A stretch of DNA of 64,000 nucleotides, taken from positions 568,051-632,050 of the forward strand of contig NZ_JACHJI010000003.1 of the NCBI RefSeq assembly GCF_014203535.1, read 5' to 3'. The position numbers and the translations under genes were made by a program. Of the stretch, positions 1 through 10,700 are shown piece after piece. Under the pieces are notes generated by a model. The model had not been told where the DNA came from. It saw only the letters and a program-made list of their open reading frames with translations, and did not search any database. The stretch comes from Streptomyces griseomycini. Its GTDB lineage: Bacteria; Actinomycetota; Actinomycetes; Streptomycetales; Streptomycetaceae. How positions within the stretch are numbered: the stretch's first letter is position 1; each line of letters opens with the position of its first letter.

Positions 1-1
1 C

Positions 2-1606
2 TTCGAGTCGTACGCCGTGACCCTGGTGGCCGCGCTGATCCTGGGCTCGGCGGCGTTCGGCGACGCGGGGCTCGCCTTCCCGTTGCTGGTGCCGGCGATC
101 GGTGTCCTCACCGCGATGATCGGCATCTTCGCGGTGGCCCCGAGGCGCGCCGACCGCAGCGGCATGAGCGCGATCAACCGGGGGTTCTTCATCTCCGCGG
201 TGATCTCGCTGGCGCTGGTCGCGGTCGCGGTGTTCACCTACCTGCCGTCGTCCTACGCCGACCTCGACGGCGTCACCGACGCGGTGATCCGGGGCAAGGA
301 CGGCGATCCGCGGATCCTGGCACTCGTCGCGGTGGCCATCGGCATCGTGCTCGCCGCCCTCATCCAGCAACTCACCGGCTACTTCACCGAGACGACCCGG
401 CGCCCCGTGAAGGACATCGGCAGGACCTCGCTCACCGGACCGGCCACCGTCGTCCTCGCGGGCATCTCCATCGGTCTCGAATCCGCCGTCTACACCGCCC
501 TGTTGATCGGACTCGGTGTCTACGGGGCGTTCCTGCTCGGCGGTACGTCGATCATGCTGGCGCTGTTCGCGGTGGCACTGGCCGGCACCGGCCTGCTCAC
601 CACGGTCGGTGTGATCGTCGCGATGGACACCTTCGGTCCCGTCTCCGACAACGCGCAGGGCATCGCGGAGATGTCCGGCGACGTCGAGGGCGCGGGCGCC
701 CAGGTGCTCACCAACCTGGACGCGGTCGGCAACACCACCAAGGCCATCACCAAGGGCATCGCCATCGCCACGGCCGTGCTCGCCGCGGCGGCGCTGTTCG
801 GCTCGTACCGGGACGCCATCACCACCGGCGCGCGGGACGTGGGCGAGAAGCTCAGCGGCGAGGGTGCGCCGATGAGCCTGATGATGGACATCTCGCAGCC
901 CAACAACCTCGTCGGACTCGTCGCGGGCGCGGCGGTCGTCTTCCTGTTCTCCGGGCTGGCGATCAACGCGGTGTCGCGGTCGGCGGGTTCGGTGGTCTTC
1001 GAGGTGCGGCGGCAGTTCCGCGAGCGGCCCGGGATCATGGACCACAGCGAGAAACCGGAGTACGGCAAGGTCGTCGACATCTGCACCAGGGACGCCCTGC
1101 GGGAGCTCGCCACACCCGGCCTGCTCGCCGTGATGGCGCCCATCTTCATCGGGTTCACGCTCGGCGTCGGCGCCCTGGGGGCGTTCCTCGCGGGCGCGAT
1201 CGGCGCGGGCACGCTGATGGCGGTGTTCCTCGCCAACTCCGGTGGCGCCTGGGACAACGCGAAGAAACTCGTCGAGGACGGGCACCACGGCGGCAAGGGC
1301 AGCGAGGCCCACGCGGCCACCGTGATCGGCGACACCGTCGGCGACCCCTTCAAGGACACCGCCGGCCCCGCGATCAACCCCCTGCTGAAGGTGATGAACC
1401 TGGTGGCGCTGCTCATCGCGCCCGCGGTCATCAAGTTCTCCTACGGCGCCGACGAGAGCGTCGGGATGCGGGTGCTGATCGCGGTTCTCGCACTGGTGGT
1501 GATCGTCAGTGCGGTGTACGTGTCCAAGCGGCGCGGTATCGCCGTGGGGGACGAGGGCGACTCCGAACCGAAGCCCAAGTCGGCCGATCCGGCGGTGGTT
1601 TCCTAG
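2..1606 (+). CDS. hppA: K+-independent H+-translocating membrane pyrophosphatase, 3' part
   Basis: This integral membrane enzyme hydrolyses pyrophosphate and pumps protons. The frame is already open at base 2, so the 5' end lies outside the window; about 534 residues are visible of a family length near 750-800. The C-terminal signatures are present: DNAQGIAEMSG, GGAWDNAKKLVEDG and GDTVGDPFKDTAGPAINPL, among many hydrophobic helices. The diagnostic GNTTKA motif, with Lys in the last variable position, marks the K+-independent class; K+-dependent enzymes read GNTTAA. A hairpin follows about 40 bases after the stop. The gene is unrelated in sequence to the soluble pyrophosphatase ppa at 40.4 kb, which performs the same hydrolysis in the cytosol. 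Confidence 0.95.
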   Translation, partial: FESYAVTLVAALILGSAAFGDAGLAFPLLVPAIGVLTAMIGIFAVAPRRADRSGMSAINRGFFISAVISLALVAVAVFTYLPSSYADLDGVTDAVIRGKDGDPRILALVAVAIGIVLAALIQQLTGYFTETTRRPVKDIGRTSLTGPATVVLAGISIGLESAVYTALLIGLGVYGAFLLGGTSIMLALFAVALAGTGLLTTVGVIVAMDTFGPVSDNAQGIAEMSGDVEGAGAQVLTNLDAVGNTTKAITKGIAIATAVLAAAALFGSYRDAITTGARDVGEKLSGEGAPMSLMMDISQPNNLVGLVAGAAVVFLFSGLAINAVSRSAGSVVFEVRRQFRERPGIMDHSEKPEYGKVVDICTRDALRELATPGLLAVMAPIFIGFTLGVGALGAFLAGAIGAGTLMAVFLANSGGAWDNAKKLVEDGHHGGKGSEAHAATVIGDTVGDPFKDTAGPAINPLLKVMNLVALLIAPAVIKFSYGADESVGMRVLIAVLALVVIVSAVYVSKRRGIAVGDEGDSEPKPKSADPAVVS

Positions 1607-1647
1607 GCAGGACACCACGGCTGCGTGGTGAGGGCCGGACCAACGAC

Positions 1648-1683
1648 CGGGCGGGCGGCGCGGATTGACGCGTCGTCCGCCCG
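1648..1683 (+). terminator. Probable terminator after hppA
   Basis: A 10-base stem (one G-T position) is formed by CGGGCGGGCG at 1648-1657 and CGTCCGCCCG at 1674-1683. The loop is 16 bases and TTT follows. It lies between the hppA stop and the next gene. Confidence 0.6.
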
Positions 1684-1828
1684 TTTCCCGTGGTGCGCCC
1701 CTGCGAGTGAGCCTTCTCTCGCTTGGTGCAAATGGCTTCAAAAGTCTCTTAACGGACGTCCGGCGGGTGGGCGTAGCCCATCTGGCGTGTATGTTCCGGG
1801 GCCGAGAGCCATGGAAGGGACCAATCCG

Positions 1829-2401
1829 GTGAACAAGAAGCTCGCGGCCGCACTGTCCGGCGGTGCGGTACTGGTACTGGCGCTGACGGGATGCGGCGGC
1901 GACGACGGCAACGAGAAGCTGGACGCCTGGGCGAAGGAGGTCTGCGACGCGGTGCAGCCGCAGGCCAGGAAGATCGAGGCGGCCAACGCCTCGATCCAGA
2001 AGGAGACCTCGGACAACAGCACTCCGAAGGAGGTCCAGGAGGCCGACTCGAAGGCCTTCCAGGACATGTCCGAGGCCTACAAGGCGATCGGTACCGCCGT
2101 GAGCAAGGCCGGGGCACCGGACGTCGAGAACGGCGAGGAGAAGCTGACGAACGCGGTGAAGGAGCTCAACGGGATCTCCGCGTCGTACGCCTCCCTGAAG
2201 AAGCAGGTCGACGGTCTCGACACCGACGACCAGGCGAAGTTCGCCGACGGCCTGAAGGACATCGCCGCCGAGCTGGACAAGCTGAGCAAGAGCGGCAACG
2301 ACGCCCTCAACGAACTGGAGGAGGGCGAGGTCGGCGAGGCGATGGCCCGGCAGGCCAGCTGCAAGACGGCCACCGCGTCGGTGCCGGCCGCGAAGAGCTG
2401 A
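1829..2401 (+). CDS. Small secreted lipoprotein, unknown function
   Basis: This is a 190-residue protein. The GTG start at 1829 is preceded by GGAAGGGA at 1813-1820, which favours it over upstream in-frame starts. The N-terminus is a lipoprotein signal: Lys-Lys, a hydrophobic core, then lipobox LTGC with the modified Cys near residue 22. The mature part is soluble, acidic and probably helical, rich in Lys/Glu/Ala with conserved-looking Cys at KEVCDAV and ASCKTA that could form a disulphide. A -10-like TATGTT lies at 1790-1795. It is a conserved neighbour of hppA in Streptomyces as far as I remember. No catalytic motif is visible, so I assign no function. Confidence 0.85.
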   Translation: MNKKLAAALSGGAVLVLALTGCGGDDGNEKLDAWAKEVCDAVQPQARKIEAANASIQKETSDNSTPKEVQEADSKAFQDMSEAYKAIGTAVSKAGAPDVENGEEKLTNAVKELNGISASYASLKKQVDGLDTDDQAKFADGLKDIAAELDKLSKSGNDALNELEEGEVGEAMARQASCKTATASVPAAKS

Positions 2402-2452
2402 CGCCGCGGCGGGAGCGGCCGCGGCACGCGCGGACCGAGGGCGGCGGCCACA

Positions 2453-3982
2453 ATGGGGAGCGTGAGTAACACCGGCCTGTCGCCCCTGCCCTCGTCCGAC
2501 CGCCCCGACGCCGCCGCCCGGCTGCGGGACGCGCTGCTCGGAGCCTCCTTCACCGCCGACGGACTGCTCGAGCTGCTCGGCGCCCCCGCGTACGCGGCGC
2601 TGGCCCGCAGCGAGACCGTGCCCGCCCTCCGGGCGACCCGCGGGGACACGGCGCTGGAGGCGCTCGTACGACTGTTCCTGCTGCAGCAGCCCGTCCCGCA
2701 CGCGCGGGTGGCGGACGTGCTGCCCGTGGACACCTGCCTGGAGAGCGGGTGGCTGGTGCGCGCCGGCGCGGACGACCTCGCCGCGACCGTGGACGTGCGG
2801 CCGTACGGCGGGCCGGCCGGCGAGGACTGGTTCATCGTCTCCGACCTGGGATGCGCGGTCGGCGGCGCCGGGGGCATCGGCAGCCGCGACGAAGAAGTCG
2901 TCCTCGGCGTCGGCGGGGCGTCCACGACCCTGGCCGGCATCACCGTCCGTACGCCCGTCTCCTCCGCGCTCGACCTCGGCACCGGCTCCGGCATCCAGGC
3001 GCTGCACGCCACCCGGCACGCCACCCGCGTGACGGCCACCGACGTCAACCCGCGCGCACTGCACATCACCGCGCTCACCCTGGCCCTCTCCGGGGCCCCG
3101 GCCGCCGATCTGCGCGAGGGGTCGCTGTTCACGCCGGTCCGGGACGACGAGACGTACGACCTGATCGTGTCCAACCCGCCCTTCGTGATCTCGCCGGGCG
3201 CCCGGCTCACCTACCGCGACGGCGGCATGGGCGGGGACGATCTGTGCCGGACGCTCGTTCAACAGGCGGGGGACCGCTTGAACGAGGGCGGGTTCGCGCA
3301 GTTCCTCGCCAACTGGCAGCACGTCGAGGGGGAGGACTGGCAGGACAGACTCAGGTCGTGGGTGCCTCGCGGATGCGACGCCTGGATCGTGCAGCGCGAG
3401 GTGCAGGACGTCACCCAGTACGCCGAGCTGTGGTTGCGGGACGCGGGCGACCACCGCGGGGACGAGGCCGAGTACCGGGCGCGGTACGACGCGTGGCTGG
3501 ACGAGTTCGAGGCGCGCAAGGTCAAGGCGGTCGGCTTCGGCTGGATCACCCTGCGCAGGTCGGGCTCCGCCGCGCCGTCGATCACGGTGGAGGAGTGGCC
3601 GCACCCGGTCGAGCAGCCGCTCGGCGAGACGGTCCGGGCGCATTTCGACCGGCTCGGCCATCTGCGTGCGCACGACGACGCGGCGCTGCTCGAGACGCGC
3701 TTCAGGCTGGTCCCCGAGGTCGTGCAGGAGCAGGTCGGACTGCCCGGTGCCGAGGACCCGGAGCACGTCGTGCTGCGCCAGAACCGCGGGATGCGCCGGG
3801 CCACCAAGGTGGACACGGTCGGCGCGGGCTTCGCGGGGGTGTGCGACGGCACGATGAGCGCGGGGCGCATCCTGGACGCCATCGCCCAGCTCCTCGGCGA
3901 GGACCCCGTGCTGCTCCGCGACCGCACGCCCGCGCAGATCCGGTTGCTGGTGGAGCAGGGCTTCCTGGAGCCGGCCGACTGA
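2453..3982 (+). CDS. Class I SAM-dependent methyltransferase (HemK/PrmC-like core)
   Basis: This 509-residue protein has an N-terminal domain of about 150 residues, then a Rossmann methyltransferase core. The SAM-binding motif LDLGTGSGIQAL is near residues 173-184. NPPF at 241-244 is the signature of enzymes that methylate an exocyclic amide or base nitrogen. A C-terminal domain of about 200 residues follows. The layout resembles actinobacterial DUF7059-type methyltransferases related to PrmC and to rRNA N-methylases. The substrate cannot be read from the sequence. The ATG at 2453 was chosen; an in-frame GTG at 2462 is an alternative, but GGGGAG sits only one base before it. Confidence 0.85.
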   Translation: MGSVSNTGLSPLPSSDRPDAAARLRDALLGASFTADGLLELLGAPAYAALARSETVPALRATRGDTALEALVRLFLLQQPVPHARVADVLPVDTCLESGWLVRAGADDLAATVDVRPYGGPAGEDWFIVSDLGCAVGGAGGIGSRDEEVVLGVGGASTTLAGITVRTPVSSALDLGTGSGIQALHATRHATRVTATDVNPRALHITALTLALSGAPAADLREGSLFTPVRDDETYDLIVSNPPFVISPGARLTYRDGGMGGDDLCRTLVQQAGDRLNEGGFAQFLANWQHVEGEDWQDRLRSWVPRGCDAWIVQREVQDVTQYAELWLRDAGDHRGDEAEYRARYDAWLDEFEARKVKAVGFGWITLRRSGSAAPSITVEEWPHPVEQPLGETVRAHFDRLGHLRAHDDAALLETRFRLVPEVVQEQVGLPGAEDPEHVVLRQNRGMRRATKVDTVGAGFAGVCDGTMSAGRILDAIAQLLGEDPVLLRDRTPAQIRLLVEQGFLEPAD

Positions 3983-4327
3983 TCGGGGCGCGGACGACGG
4001 GACGCGGGCCGTGATGCGCGGGTGCGGCGGGACGCGAGCGCAGGACGCGGGTGTGAGCTGTGAGGCGCAAGGCGTGAGGCGCGGGGCGTGAGGGCGGGCG
4101 TGCGGGGGTGACGCGTGGGTCGCGGGGGGCGGCCGCTCCCGCCCCCGCGACCGTGTCGTTTCACGCCGATCCGGAATCTTTTCGACGGACCCCGTGACGG
4201 GCCGGCCCCGGCTCGCACCGACCCGTCGCCTCCGCGTTCACCTCAGGTTCGCCTGCGTGCCGTCCGGGCGTGGCAGCGTCCTTCCCGGACCGGTGTCAGC
4301 GGACGGGGAAGAGGGGCTCGCGGGACG
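3983..4327. other. Intergenic stretch with a terminator hairpin
   Basis: No gene is seen here. Positions 4040-4100 are a low-complexity run with repeated GTGAGGCG words. A hairpin of GGTCGCGGGGGGC (4118-4130) and GCCCCCGCGACC (4141-4152) probably terminates the methyltransferase gene. The rest contains no convincing promoter. Confidence 0.6.
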
Positions 4328-4525
4328 ATGGAGAGCGGACCGGGGATCTTCGCGGGGTTGGTGTTCTGCCTGTTCGGAGGCGGGCTGCTGGCCTGGACCG
4401 CGACCCGCGCACGGCAGCGTCGCCCCGTCGCCCACGGTGTGAGCCCCGTCGCATCGGCCGCCGTCGCCGGACTCGCCTCGATGATCTTCCTGGTCCTCGG
4501 CGCATGGTGCTTCACCCGCCTGTGA
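4328..4525 (+). CDS. Small two-helix membrane protein
   Basis: This is a 65-residue protein with ATG start at 4328 and a purine-rich GAAGAGGGG about 11 bases upstream. Residues 6-24 and about 42-60 are hydrophobic and fit two membrane helices joined by a basic loop (RARQRRP). There is no domain I recognise. It sits alone between the methyltransferase and topA. Third-position GC is high throughout, which supports coding. Confidence 0.65.
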   Translation: MESGPGIFAGLVFCLFGGGLLAWTATRARQRRPVAHGVSPVASAAVAGLASMIFLVLGAWCFTRL

Positions 4526-4663
4526 GGAGCGGATAGCCGCCCCGGTTCCGGGTAACCGATAAGTCGCGCTCCGCATGAGGGCGGGCAGGGACTGGACAGT
4601 CCGGGCGGCAGGAACGGTGGTAGTCGGGTTACCGTTCGAGTGGCCGTTGCGGGCTTTTCCCGT

Positions 4664-4700
4664 TTGACACGGGGGCGGGATGTACCGTCACACTCCGCAG
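4664..4700 (+). promoter_or_regulatory. Candidate topA promoter
   Basis: A consensus -35 box TTGACA lies at 4664-4669 about 100 bases before topA. It is flanked by CCCG/CGGG half-sites, so it sits in a short palindrome. No good -10 lies at 16-18 bases; CACACT at 19 bases (4689-4694) is the nearest match. Poor spacing is typical of supercoiling-sensitive promoters, which would suit topA, but this is inference. Confidence 0.4.
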
Positions 4701-4770
4701 CGTCACCATGACCCGACCCCGGGAGGACCGCCTGGGGAGGCCCCAGCGTCGACCGGAGAGAAGAGCGAAG

Positions 4771-7605
4771 TTGTCCCCGACCAGCGAGACCGCGAAGGGC
4801 GGCCGCCGACTCGTCATCGTCGAGTCGCCTGCCAAGGCGAAGACGATCAAGGGCTATCTCGGCCCTGGCTACACCGTCGAGGCGAGCGTCGGGCACATTC
4901 GCGATCTTCCCAACGGTGCCGCGGAGGTGCCGGAGAAGTACACCGGTGAGGTCCGCCGCCTCGGTGTGGACGTCGACCACGACTTCCAGCCGATCTATGT
5001 GGTCAACGCGGACAAGCGGGCCCAGGTCAAGAAGCTCAAGGACCTGCTGAAGGAGTCCGACGAGCTCTTCCTCGCCACCGATGAGGACCGCGAGGGCGAG
5101 GCCATCGCCTGGCACCTGCAGGAAGTGCTCAAGCCGAAGATCCCGGTCAAGCGGATGGTCTTCCACGAGATCACCAAGGACGCGATCCGCGAGGCCGTGG
5201 CCAATCCGCGCGAGCTCAACCAGAAGCTCGTCGACGCCCAGGAGACCCGCCGCATCCTCGACCGCCTCTACGGCTACGAGGTCTCGCCGGTCCTCTGGAA
5301 GAAGGTCATGCCGAAGCTGTCGGCCGGCCGCGTCCAGTCCGTCGCGACGCGGCTCGTGGTGGAGCGGGAGCGCGAGCGCATGGCGTTCCGCTCCGCCGAG
5401 TACTGGGACCTGACCGGCACCTTCGCGACCGGCCGCGCGGGGGACGCGAGCGACCCGTCGTCCCTGGTCGCCCGCCTGCAGACCGTCGACGGCAGGCGCG
5501 TCGCGCAGGGCCGCGACTTCGACTCCCTGGGGCAGCTCAAGAGCGCGAACACCCTCCACCTCGACGAGGCGAACGCCCGCGCCCTGGCCGCAGCCCTGGA
5601 GCACGCGCGGTTCGCCGTGCGCTCCGTGGAGTCCAAGCCGTACCGCCGCTCGCCGTACGCCCCGTTCCGTACGACGACGCTGCAGCAGGAGGCGAGCCGC
5701 AAGCTCGGCTTCGGCGCGAAGGCCACCATGCAGATCGCGCAGAAGCTGTACGAGAACGGCTACATCACCTACATGCGTACGGACTCGACGACGCTGAGCG
5801 AGACGGCGATCTCCGCCGCGCGCGCCCAGGTCACGCAGCTGTACGGTTCCGACTACCTGCCCCCGCAGCCGCGCACCTACGCGGGCAAGGTCAAGAACGC
5901 GCAGGAGGCGCACGAGGCGATCCGCCCCTCGGGCGACCGCTTCCGCACGCCCGCCGAGACCGGTCTGACCGGCGACCAGTTCAAGCTGTACGAGCTGATC
6001 TGGAAGCGGACCGTCGCCTCGCAGATGAAGGACGCCACCGGCAACTCCGTCACCGTGAAGATCGGCGGCACGGCGGCCGACGGCCGGGACGTCGAGTTCA
6101 GCGCCTCCGGCAAGACGATCACCTTCCACGGCTTCCTCAAGGCGTACGTCGAGGGTGCCGACGACCCGAACGCCGAGCTCGACGACCGCGAGCGCCGGCT
6201 GCCGCAGGTCGCCGAGGGCGACGCCCTCAGCGCCGAGGAGATCACGGTCGACGGGCACGCCACCAAGCCCCCGGCCCGCTACACCGAGGCGTCGCTGGTC
6301 AAGGAGCTGGAGGAGCGGGAGATCGGCCGCCCGTCGACGTACGCGTCGATCATCGGCACGATCCTCGACCGCGGCTACGTGTTCAAGAAGGGCACGGCCC
6401 TGGTGCCGTCCTTCCTCTCCTTCGCCGTGGTCAACCTGCTGGAGAAGCACTTCGGCCGGCTCGTCGACTACGACTTCACCGCCAGGATGGAGGACGACCT
6501 CGACCGCATCGCGCGGGGCGAGGCGAAGGCCGTGCCGTGGCTGAAGCGGTTCTACTTCGGCGAGGGCACCCACAACGGCGGCGCGGCCGAGGCGGGCAAC
6601 GGCGACGGGGACCACCTCGGCGGCCTCAAGGAGCTGGTGACCGACCTGGGCGCGATCGACGCGCGCGAGGTGTCGTCGTTCCCGGTGGGCAACGACATCG
6701 TGCTGCGGGTGGGACGCTACGGCCCGTACATCGAGCGCGGGGAGAAGGACTCCGAGCAGCATCAGCGCGCGGACATCCCGGCGGACCTGGCGCCGGACGA
6801 GCTGACCGTCGAGCTCGCCGAGGAACTGCTCGCCAAGCCGAGCGGCGACTTCGAGCTGGGCACCGACCCGGCGACCGGCCACACGATCGTCGCCAAGGAC
6901 GGCCGCTACGGCCCCTACGTCACGGAGATCCTGCCCGAGGGCACGCCGAGGACCGGCAAGAACGCGGTCAAGCCGCGCACGGCCTCCCTCTTCAAGTCGA
7001 TGTCCCTGGACACGGTGACCCTGGACGACGCGCTGAAGCTGATGTCGCTGCCGCGCGTCGTCGGCACCGACGCCGAGGGCCAGGAGATCACCGCGCAGAA
7101 CGGCCGCTACGGGCCGTACCTGAAGAAGGGCACCGACTCGCGGTCGCTGCAGTCCGAGGAGCAGCTCTTCACGATCACGCTGGAGGAGGCGCTGGCGATC
7201 TACGCCCAGCCCAAGCAGCGTGGCCGGGCGGCGGCCAAGCCGCCGCTGAAGGAGCTGGGCGAGGACCCGGTCAGCGGGAAGCCGGTCGTGGTGAAGGACG
7301 GCCGCTTCGGCCCGTACGTCACCGACGGCGAGACCAACGCGACCCTGCGCTCCGGCGACAGCGTCGAGGCGATCACGCCGGAGCGCGGGTTCGAGCTGCT
7401 CGCCGAGAAGCGCGCCAAGGGCCCCGCCAAGAAGACCGCGAAGAAGGCCACCGCGAAGAAGGCCACCGCCAAGAAGGCCCCGGCGAAGAAGACGGCGGCC
7501 GCCAAGAAGACCGCGGCGAAGAAGACCACGACCGCGAAGAAGACGGCGACGGCGAAGAAGGCCACCGCCGGGAGGGCGACCGCCTCGAACGCGGCGGAGG
7601 ACTGA
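4771..7605 (+). CDS. topA: DNA topoisomerase I (type IA) with lysine-repeat tail
   Basis: The 944-residue enzyme relaxes negatively supercoiled DNA. The TTG start at 4771 gives the usual LSPTSETAKGG N-terminus and has GGAGAG at 4755-4760. The Toprim domain follows at about 15-130 (VIVESPAKAKTIKGYLG, then DEDREGEAIAWH). The catalytic tyrosine is Y334 in YITYMRTDS. Several TopA repeats of the type DPATGHTIVAKDGRYGPYV replace the zinc fingers of E. coli TopA. The last 60 residues are a Lys-Ala tail of the KKTAKKATAKKA type, which in Streptomyces TopA is known to raise processivity and DNA binding. It lies upstream of tmk and holB on the same strand but has its own terminator. Confidence 0.98.
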   Translation: MSPTSETAKGGRRLVIVESPAKAKTIKGYLGPGYTVEASVGHIRDLPNGAAEVPEKYTGEVRRLGVDVDHDFQPIYVVNADKRAQVKKLKDLLKESDELFLATDEDREGEAIAWHLQEVLKPKIPVKRMVFHEITKDAIREAVANPRELNQKLVDAQETRRILDRLYGYEVSPVLWKKVMPKLSAGRVQSVATRLVVERERERMAFRSAEYWDLTGTFATGRAGDASDPSSLVARLQTVDGRRVAQGRDFDSLGQLKSANTLHLDEANARALAAALEHARFAVRSVESKPYRRSPYAPFRTTTLQQEASRKLGFGAKATMQIAQKLYENGYITYMRTDSTTLSETAISAARAQVTQLYGSDYLPPQPRTYAGKVKNAQEAHEAIRPSGDRFRTPAETGLTGDQFKLYELIWKRTVASQMKDATGNSVTVKIGGTAADGRDVEFSASGKTITFHGFLKAYVEGADDPNAELDDRERRLPQVAEGDALSAEEITVDGHATKPPARYTEASLVKELEEREIGRPSTYASIIGTILDRGYVFKKGTALVPSFLSFAVVNLLEKHFGRLVDYDFTARMEDDLDRIARGEAKAVPWLKRFYFGEGTHNGGAAEAGNGDGDHLGGLKELVTDLGAIDAREVSSFPVGNDIVLRVGRYGPYIERGEKDSEQHQRADIPADLAPDELTVELAEELLAKPSGDFELGTDPATGHTIVAKDGRYGPYVTEILPEGTPRTGKNAVKPRTASLFKSMSLDTVTLDDALKLMSLPRVVGTDAEGQEITAQNGRYGPYLKKGTDSRSLQSEEQLFTITLEEALAIYAQPKQRGRAAAKPPLKELGEDPVSGKPVVVKDGRFGPYVTDGETNATLRSGDSVEAITPERGFELLAEKRAKGPAKKTAKKATAKKATAKKAPAKKTAAAKKTAAKKTTTAKKTATAKKATAGRATASNAAED

Positions 7606-7711
7606 CGCGTCGGAGGACCGGGGACTCCCCGGAGTCCTCGTCCGGGATCCTCTCCGGAGGCCTCCGCCCGGGATCTCCTCCGGAGGTCTTCGCCCCGGGT
7701 TCGGAATGCGA

Positions 7712-7742
7712 ACGCCCCGGTACCGCTTCAGTGCCGGGGCGT
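7712..7742 (+). terminator. Terminator between topA and tmk
   Basis: ACGCCCCGG (7712-7720) pairs with CCGGGGCGT (7734-7742). There is no T-run, as is common for Streptomyces hairpin terminators. Confidence 0.65.
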
Positions 7743-7797
7743 GTGCATGTCAGGCGCGTCGCCCCGTGCTGTCGCCACGGGCCGATAGGCTGAACGC

Positions 7798-10700
7798 ATG
7801 ACGCGAGCCGAGCAGCCAACGGCCCACCGACCGGCCCCCGACGACGCCCTGGTCGCGGACTCCCGCGAGCGCGCCGTCCGTGCCCTGCTGCGCCGACCGC
7901 AGCTGAAACGGTTGTGGAGCGCGCAGCTCGTGGGCGGGGTCGGTGACGTCCTCGCCCTCCTCGTGCTGGTCCTCCTCGCCCTCCAGGCGGCGATCGCCGG
8001 GGGCTCCTTCGGCGGTGGCTACCGGGGCGCGGCGTTCGCAGTGGCGATCGTTTTCGGGGTGCGCGTCCTGGCGACCCTGCTGTTCGGCGCCGTCCTGCTC
8101 GGCCCGCTCACCGCGCTCACCTCGCAGGACGGCCCGCTGGACCGCCGTTGGACCATGGTCGGCGCGGACGCGCTGCGGGCCGCGCTGCTCATCGTGGCGC
8201 CGCTGTGGATCGACTGGACGCCCGACAACGCCCTGGCCGTCCTCCTCGTCACCGCCTTCGTGGCATCGGTCGCCGAGCGGTTCTGGACCGTGTGCCGGGA
8301 GAGCGCGGCGCCCGCGCTGCTGCCCGCGCCGCCCCCGGAGGGCGCGACGGTACGGCCGCTGCCCGACCGCATGGACGCGCTGCGCCGCCTGTCGCTGCGC
8401 ACCGGCTTCGTGGCGATACCGCTCGCGGCCGTCACGCTCGTCGTCGCGGCCCTGTTCAACAACCTGCTGGGCACGGGGATCGACTGGTTCGCCGAGCATC
8501 AGGCGGCCCTCGCGTCGTACGTCGCGGCCGGGCTGTTCGCCGCGTCGCTGTCCGTGCTGACCTTCCTGGAGCTGCCCGACACGCGCACCCCCCGCGCGCG
8601 GTCGCCGCTGGAGGGGCTGCGCCGTCCGAAGAGCGCCGCCGGCGCCGACAAGGGCCGCACCGGCGCGCTGCCGCTGCTGGTGCTCGCGTCCGCGTCCGTC
8701 GCCGCCGCGGTGGCGGCCGCGGTCGCCGTGTCGGTGCTGCACGCCAAGGACCTCGGCGGCGGACCCGTGCTCTACGGCCTGCTGGTGGGCGCGCTGACCG
8801 GCGGTGTCGTCGTCGGCATCCGCACGGCGCCCTCCCTGCTGCCGGCGCTGTCCCGGCGCCGGCTGCTCGCGCTGGCGCTCGCCGCCACCGGTGTCGCGCT
8901 GCTGGCGGCCGGACTGGTGCCGGACGTCACCAGCGTCCTCCTGCTCGCCCTGCTGGCCGGTGTCGGCGCGGGCATCGCCGCCAACACCGGGCACGCGCTG
9001 CTCGACCAGGAGACCGAGGAGCAGCGCCGGGCCCGCACGACGGAACACCTGCACGCGGTGGTCCGGGTCTTCGTGGCGCTCGGCGCACTGATCGCCCCGG
9101 TGGTGGCCGCGGGCATCGGCCCGCACCGGCTGGAGAACGGCCGGTTCGTGTTCGCGCACGGCGGCGCCGCGTTCACGCTGATGCTGGTGGGCGCGTTGCT
9201 GCTGCCGGTGGCCGCGCTGGTGCTGGCCAAGGTCGACGACCGTTCCGGGGTGCCGCTGCGGCAGGACCTGCGCGACGCGCTGCTCGGCGGCGACGACCCC
9301 GAGCAGACGCCCGCCGCCTCCGGCTTCTTCATCGCCCTGGAGGGCGGCGACGGGGCCGGGAAGTCCACCCAGGCCGAGGCGCTCGCCGAGTGGATCCGGG
9401 ACAAGGGCCACGAGGTCGTGCTCACCCGCGAGCCCGGGGCGACACCGGTCGGCAAGCGGCTGCGCTCCATCCTGCTGGACGTCTCCAGCGCCGGCCTGTC
9501 GCACCGCGCGGAGGCGCTGCTGTACGCGGCGGACCGGGCCGAGCACATCGACACCGTCGTACGGCCCGCCCTGGAGCGGGGCGCGGTCGTCATCTCCGAC
9601 CGGTACATCGACTCCTCCGTGGCCTACCAGGGGGCCGGACGCGATCTGTCGCCGACCGAGATCGCCCGCATCAACCGCTGGGCGACCGACGGGCTGGTCC
9701 CGCACCTGACGGTGCTGCTGGACGTGGCGCCGGAGACCGCGCGGGAGCGGTTCACCGAGGCGCCGGACCGGCTGGAGTCGGAGCCCGCGGAGTTCCACGC
9801 GCGCGTGCGGGCCGGTTTCCTCACCCTGGCCGCGGCCGACCCGGGCCGGTACCTGGTGGTCGACGCCGGGCAGGAGCCGGAGGCCGTCACCACGGTGATC
9901 CGGCACCGGCTGGACCAGGTGCTGCCGCTGTCCGAGGCCGAGATCGAAGCCCGTGAGGAAGCGCGCCGCAAGGCCGAGGAGGAGGCCCGCCGCAAGGCGG
10001 AGGAGGAAGCGGCCCGCAAGGCCGAGGAGGAGCGCCTGGAGCGCGAGCGCCAGGAACAGCTGGCGCGGCTGCGCGCCGAGGAGGAGGAGCGCAAGCGGCG
10101 CGAGCTGGAGGAGGCGCAGCGGCGCGAGGCGGAACGGCAGGCGGAGGAGGCCCGGCAGCGCGCCGAGGAGGCCCGTCGGCGCGCCGAGGAGGAGCGGCAG
10201 CGGCTGCTCGCCGAGGAGAAGGCGCGCGCCGAGGAGGAGGCCCGCCGCAGGGCCGAGGAGGAACGCCGCCGCAAGCAGGCCGAGGAGGAGGCCCGGCTGC
10301 GCGCCGAGGCCGAGGCACTGCGCCTGGAGAAGCAGCGCAAGGCCGAGGAGGCCCTGCTGCGGGCCGAGGAGGCCCGGCGGGTCGCGGAACGGGCGGCGGC
10401 CGCGGCGGAGGCGGGACCGAAGGTCACGGCCGCCCCCGAGGCCCCGCGTCCCTCCGCACCCCGGGCCTCCCGGCCGGCGGCCGGGGACGCGGCGACCGTG
10501 CCGACGCCGATCGTGACGCCGACGAACGCGTCGGGCGGGCCGGTGGACGAGACGGCGGTGCTGCCCCGGGTGCCGGGCGAGGACGCGGACGGACAGGGGT
10601 CCGGCCGGTCCGGGGTCTCCGACTCCGAGGTGACGGCCGAGCTGCCGGTGCCGCCGGTTCCGCCGGGCGCGGCCGACGACACCGCGGTCCTGCCGCCCGT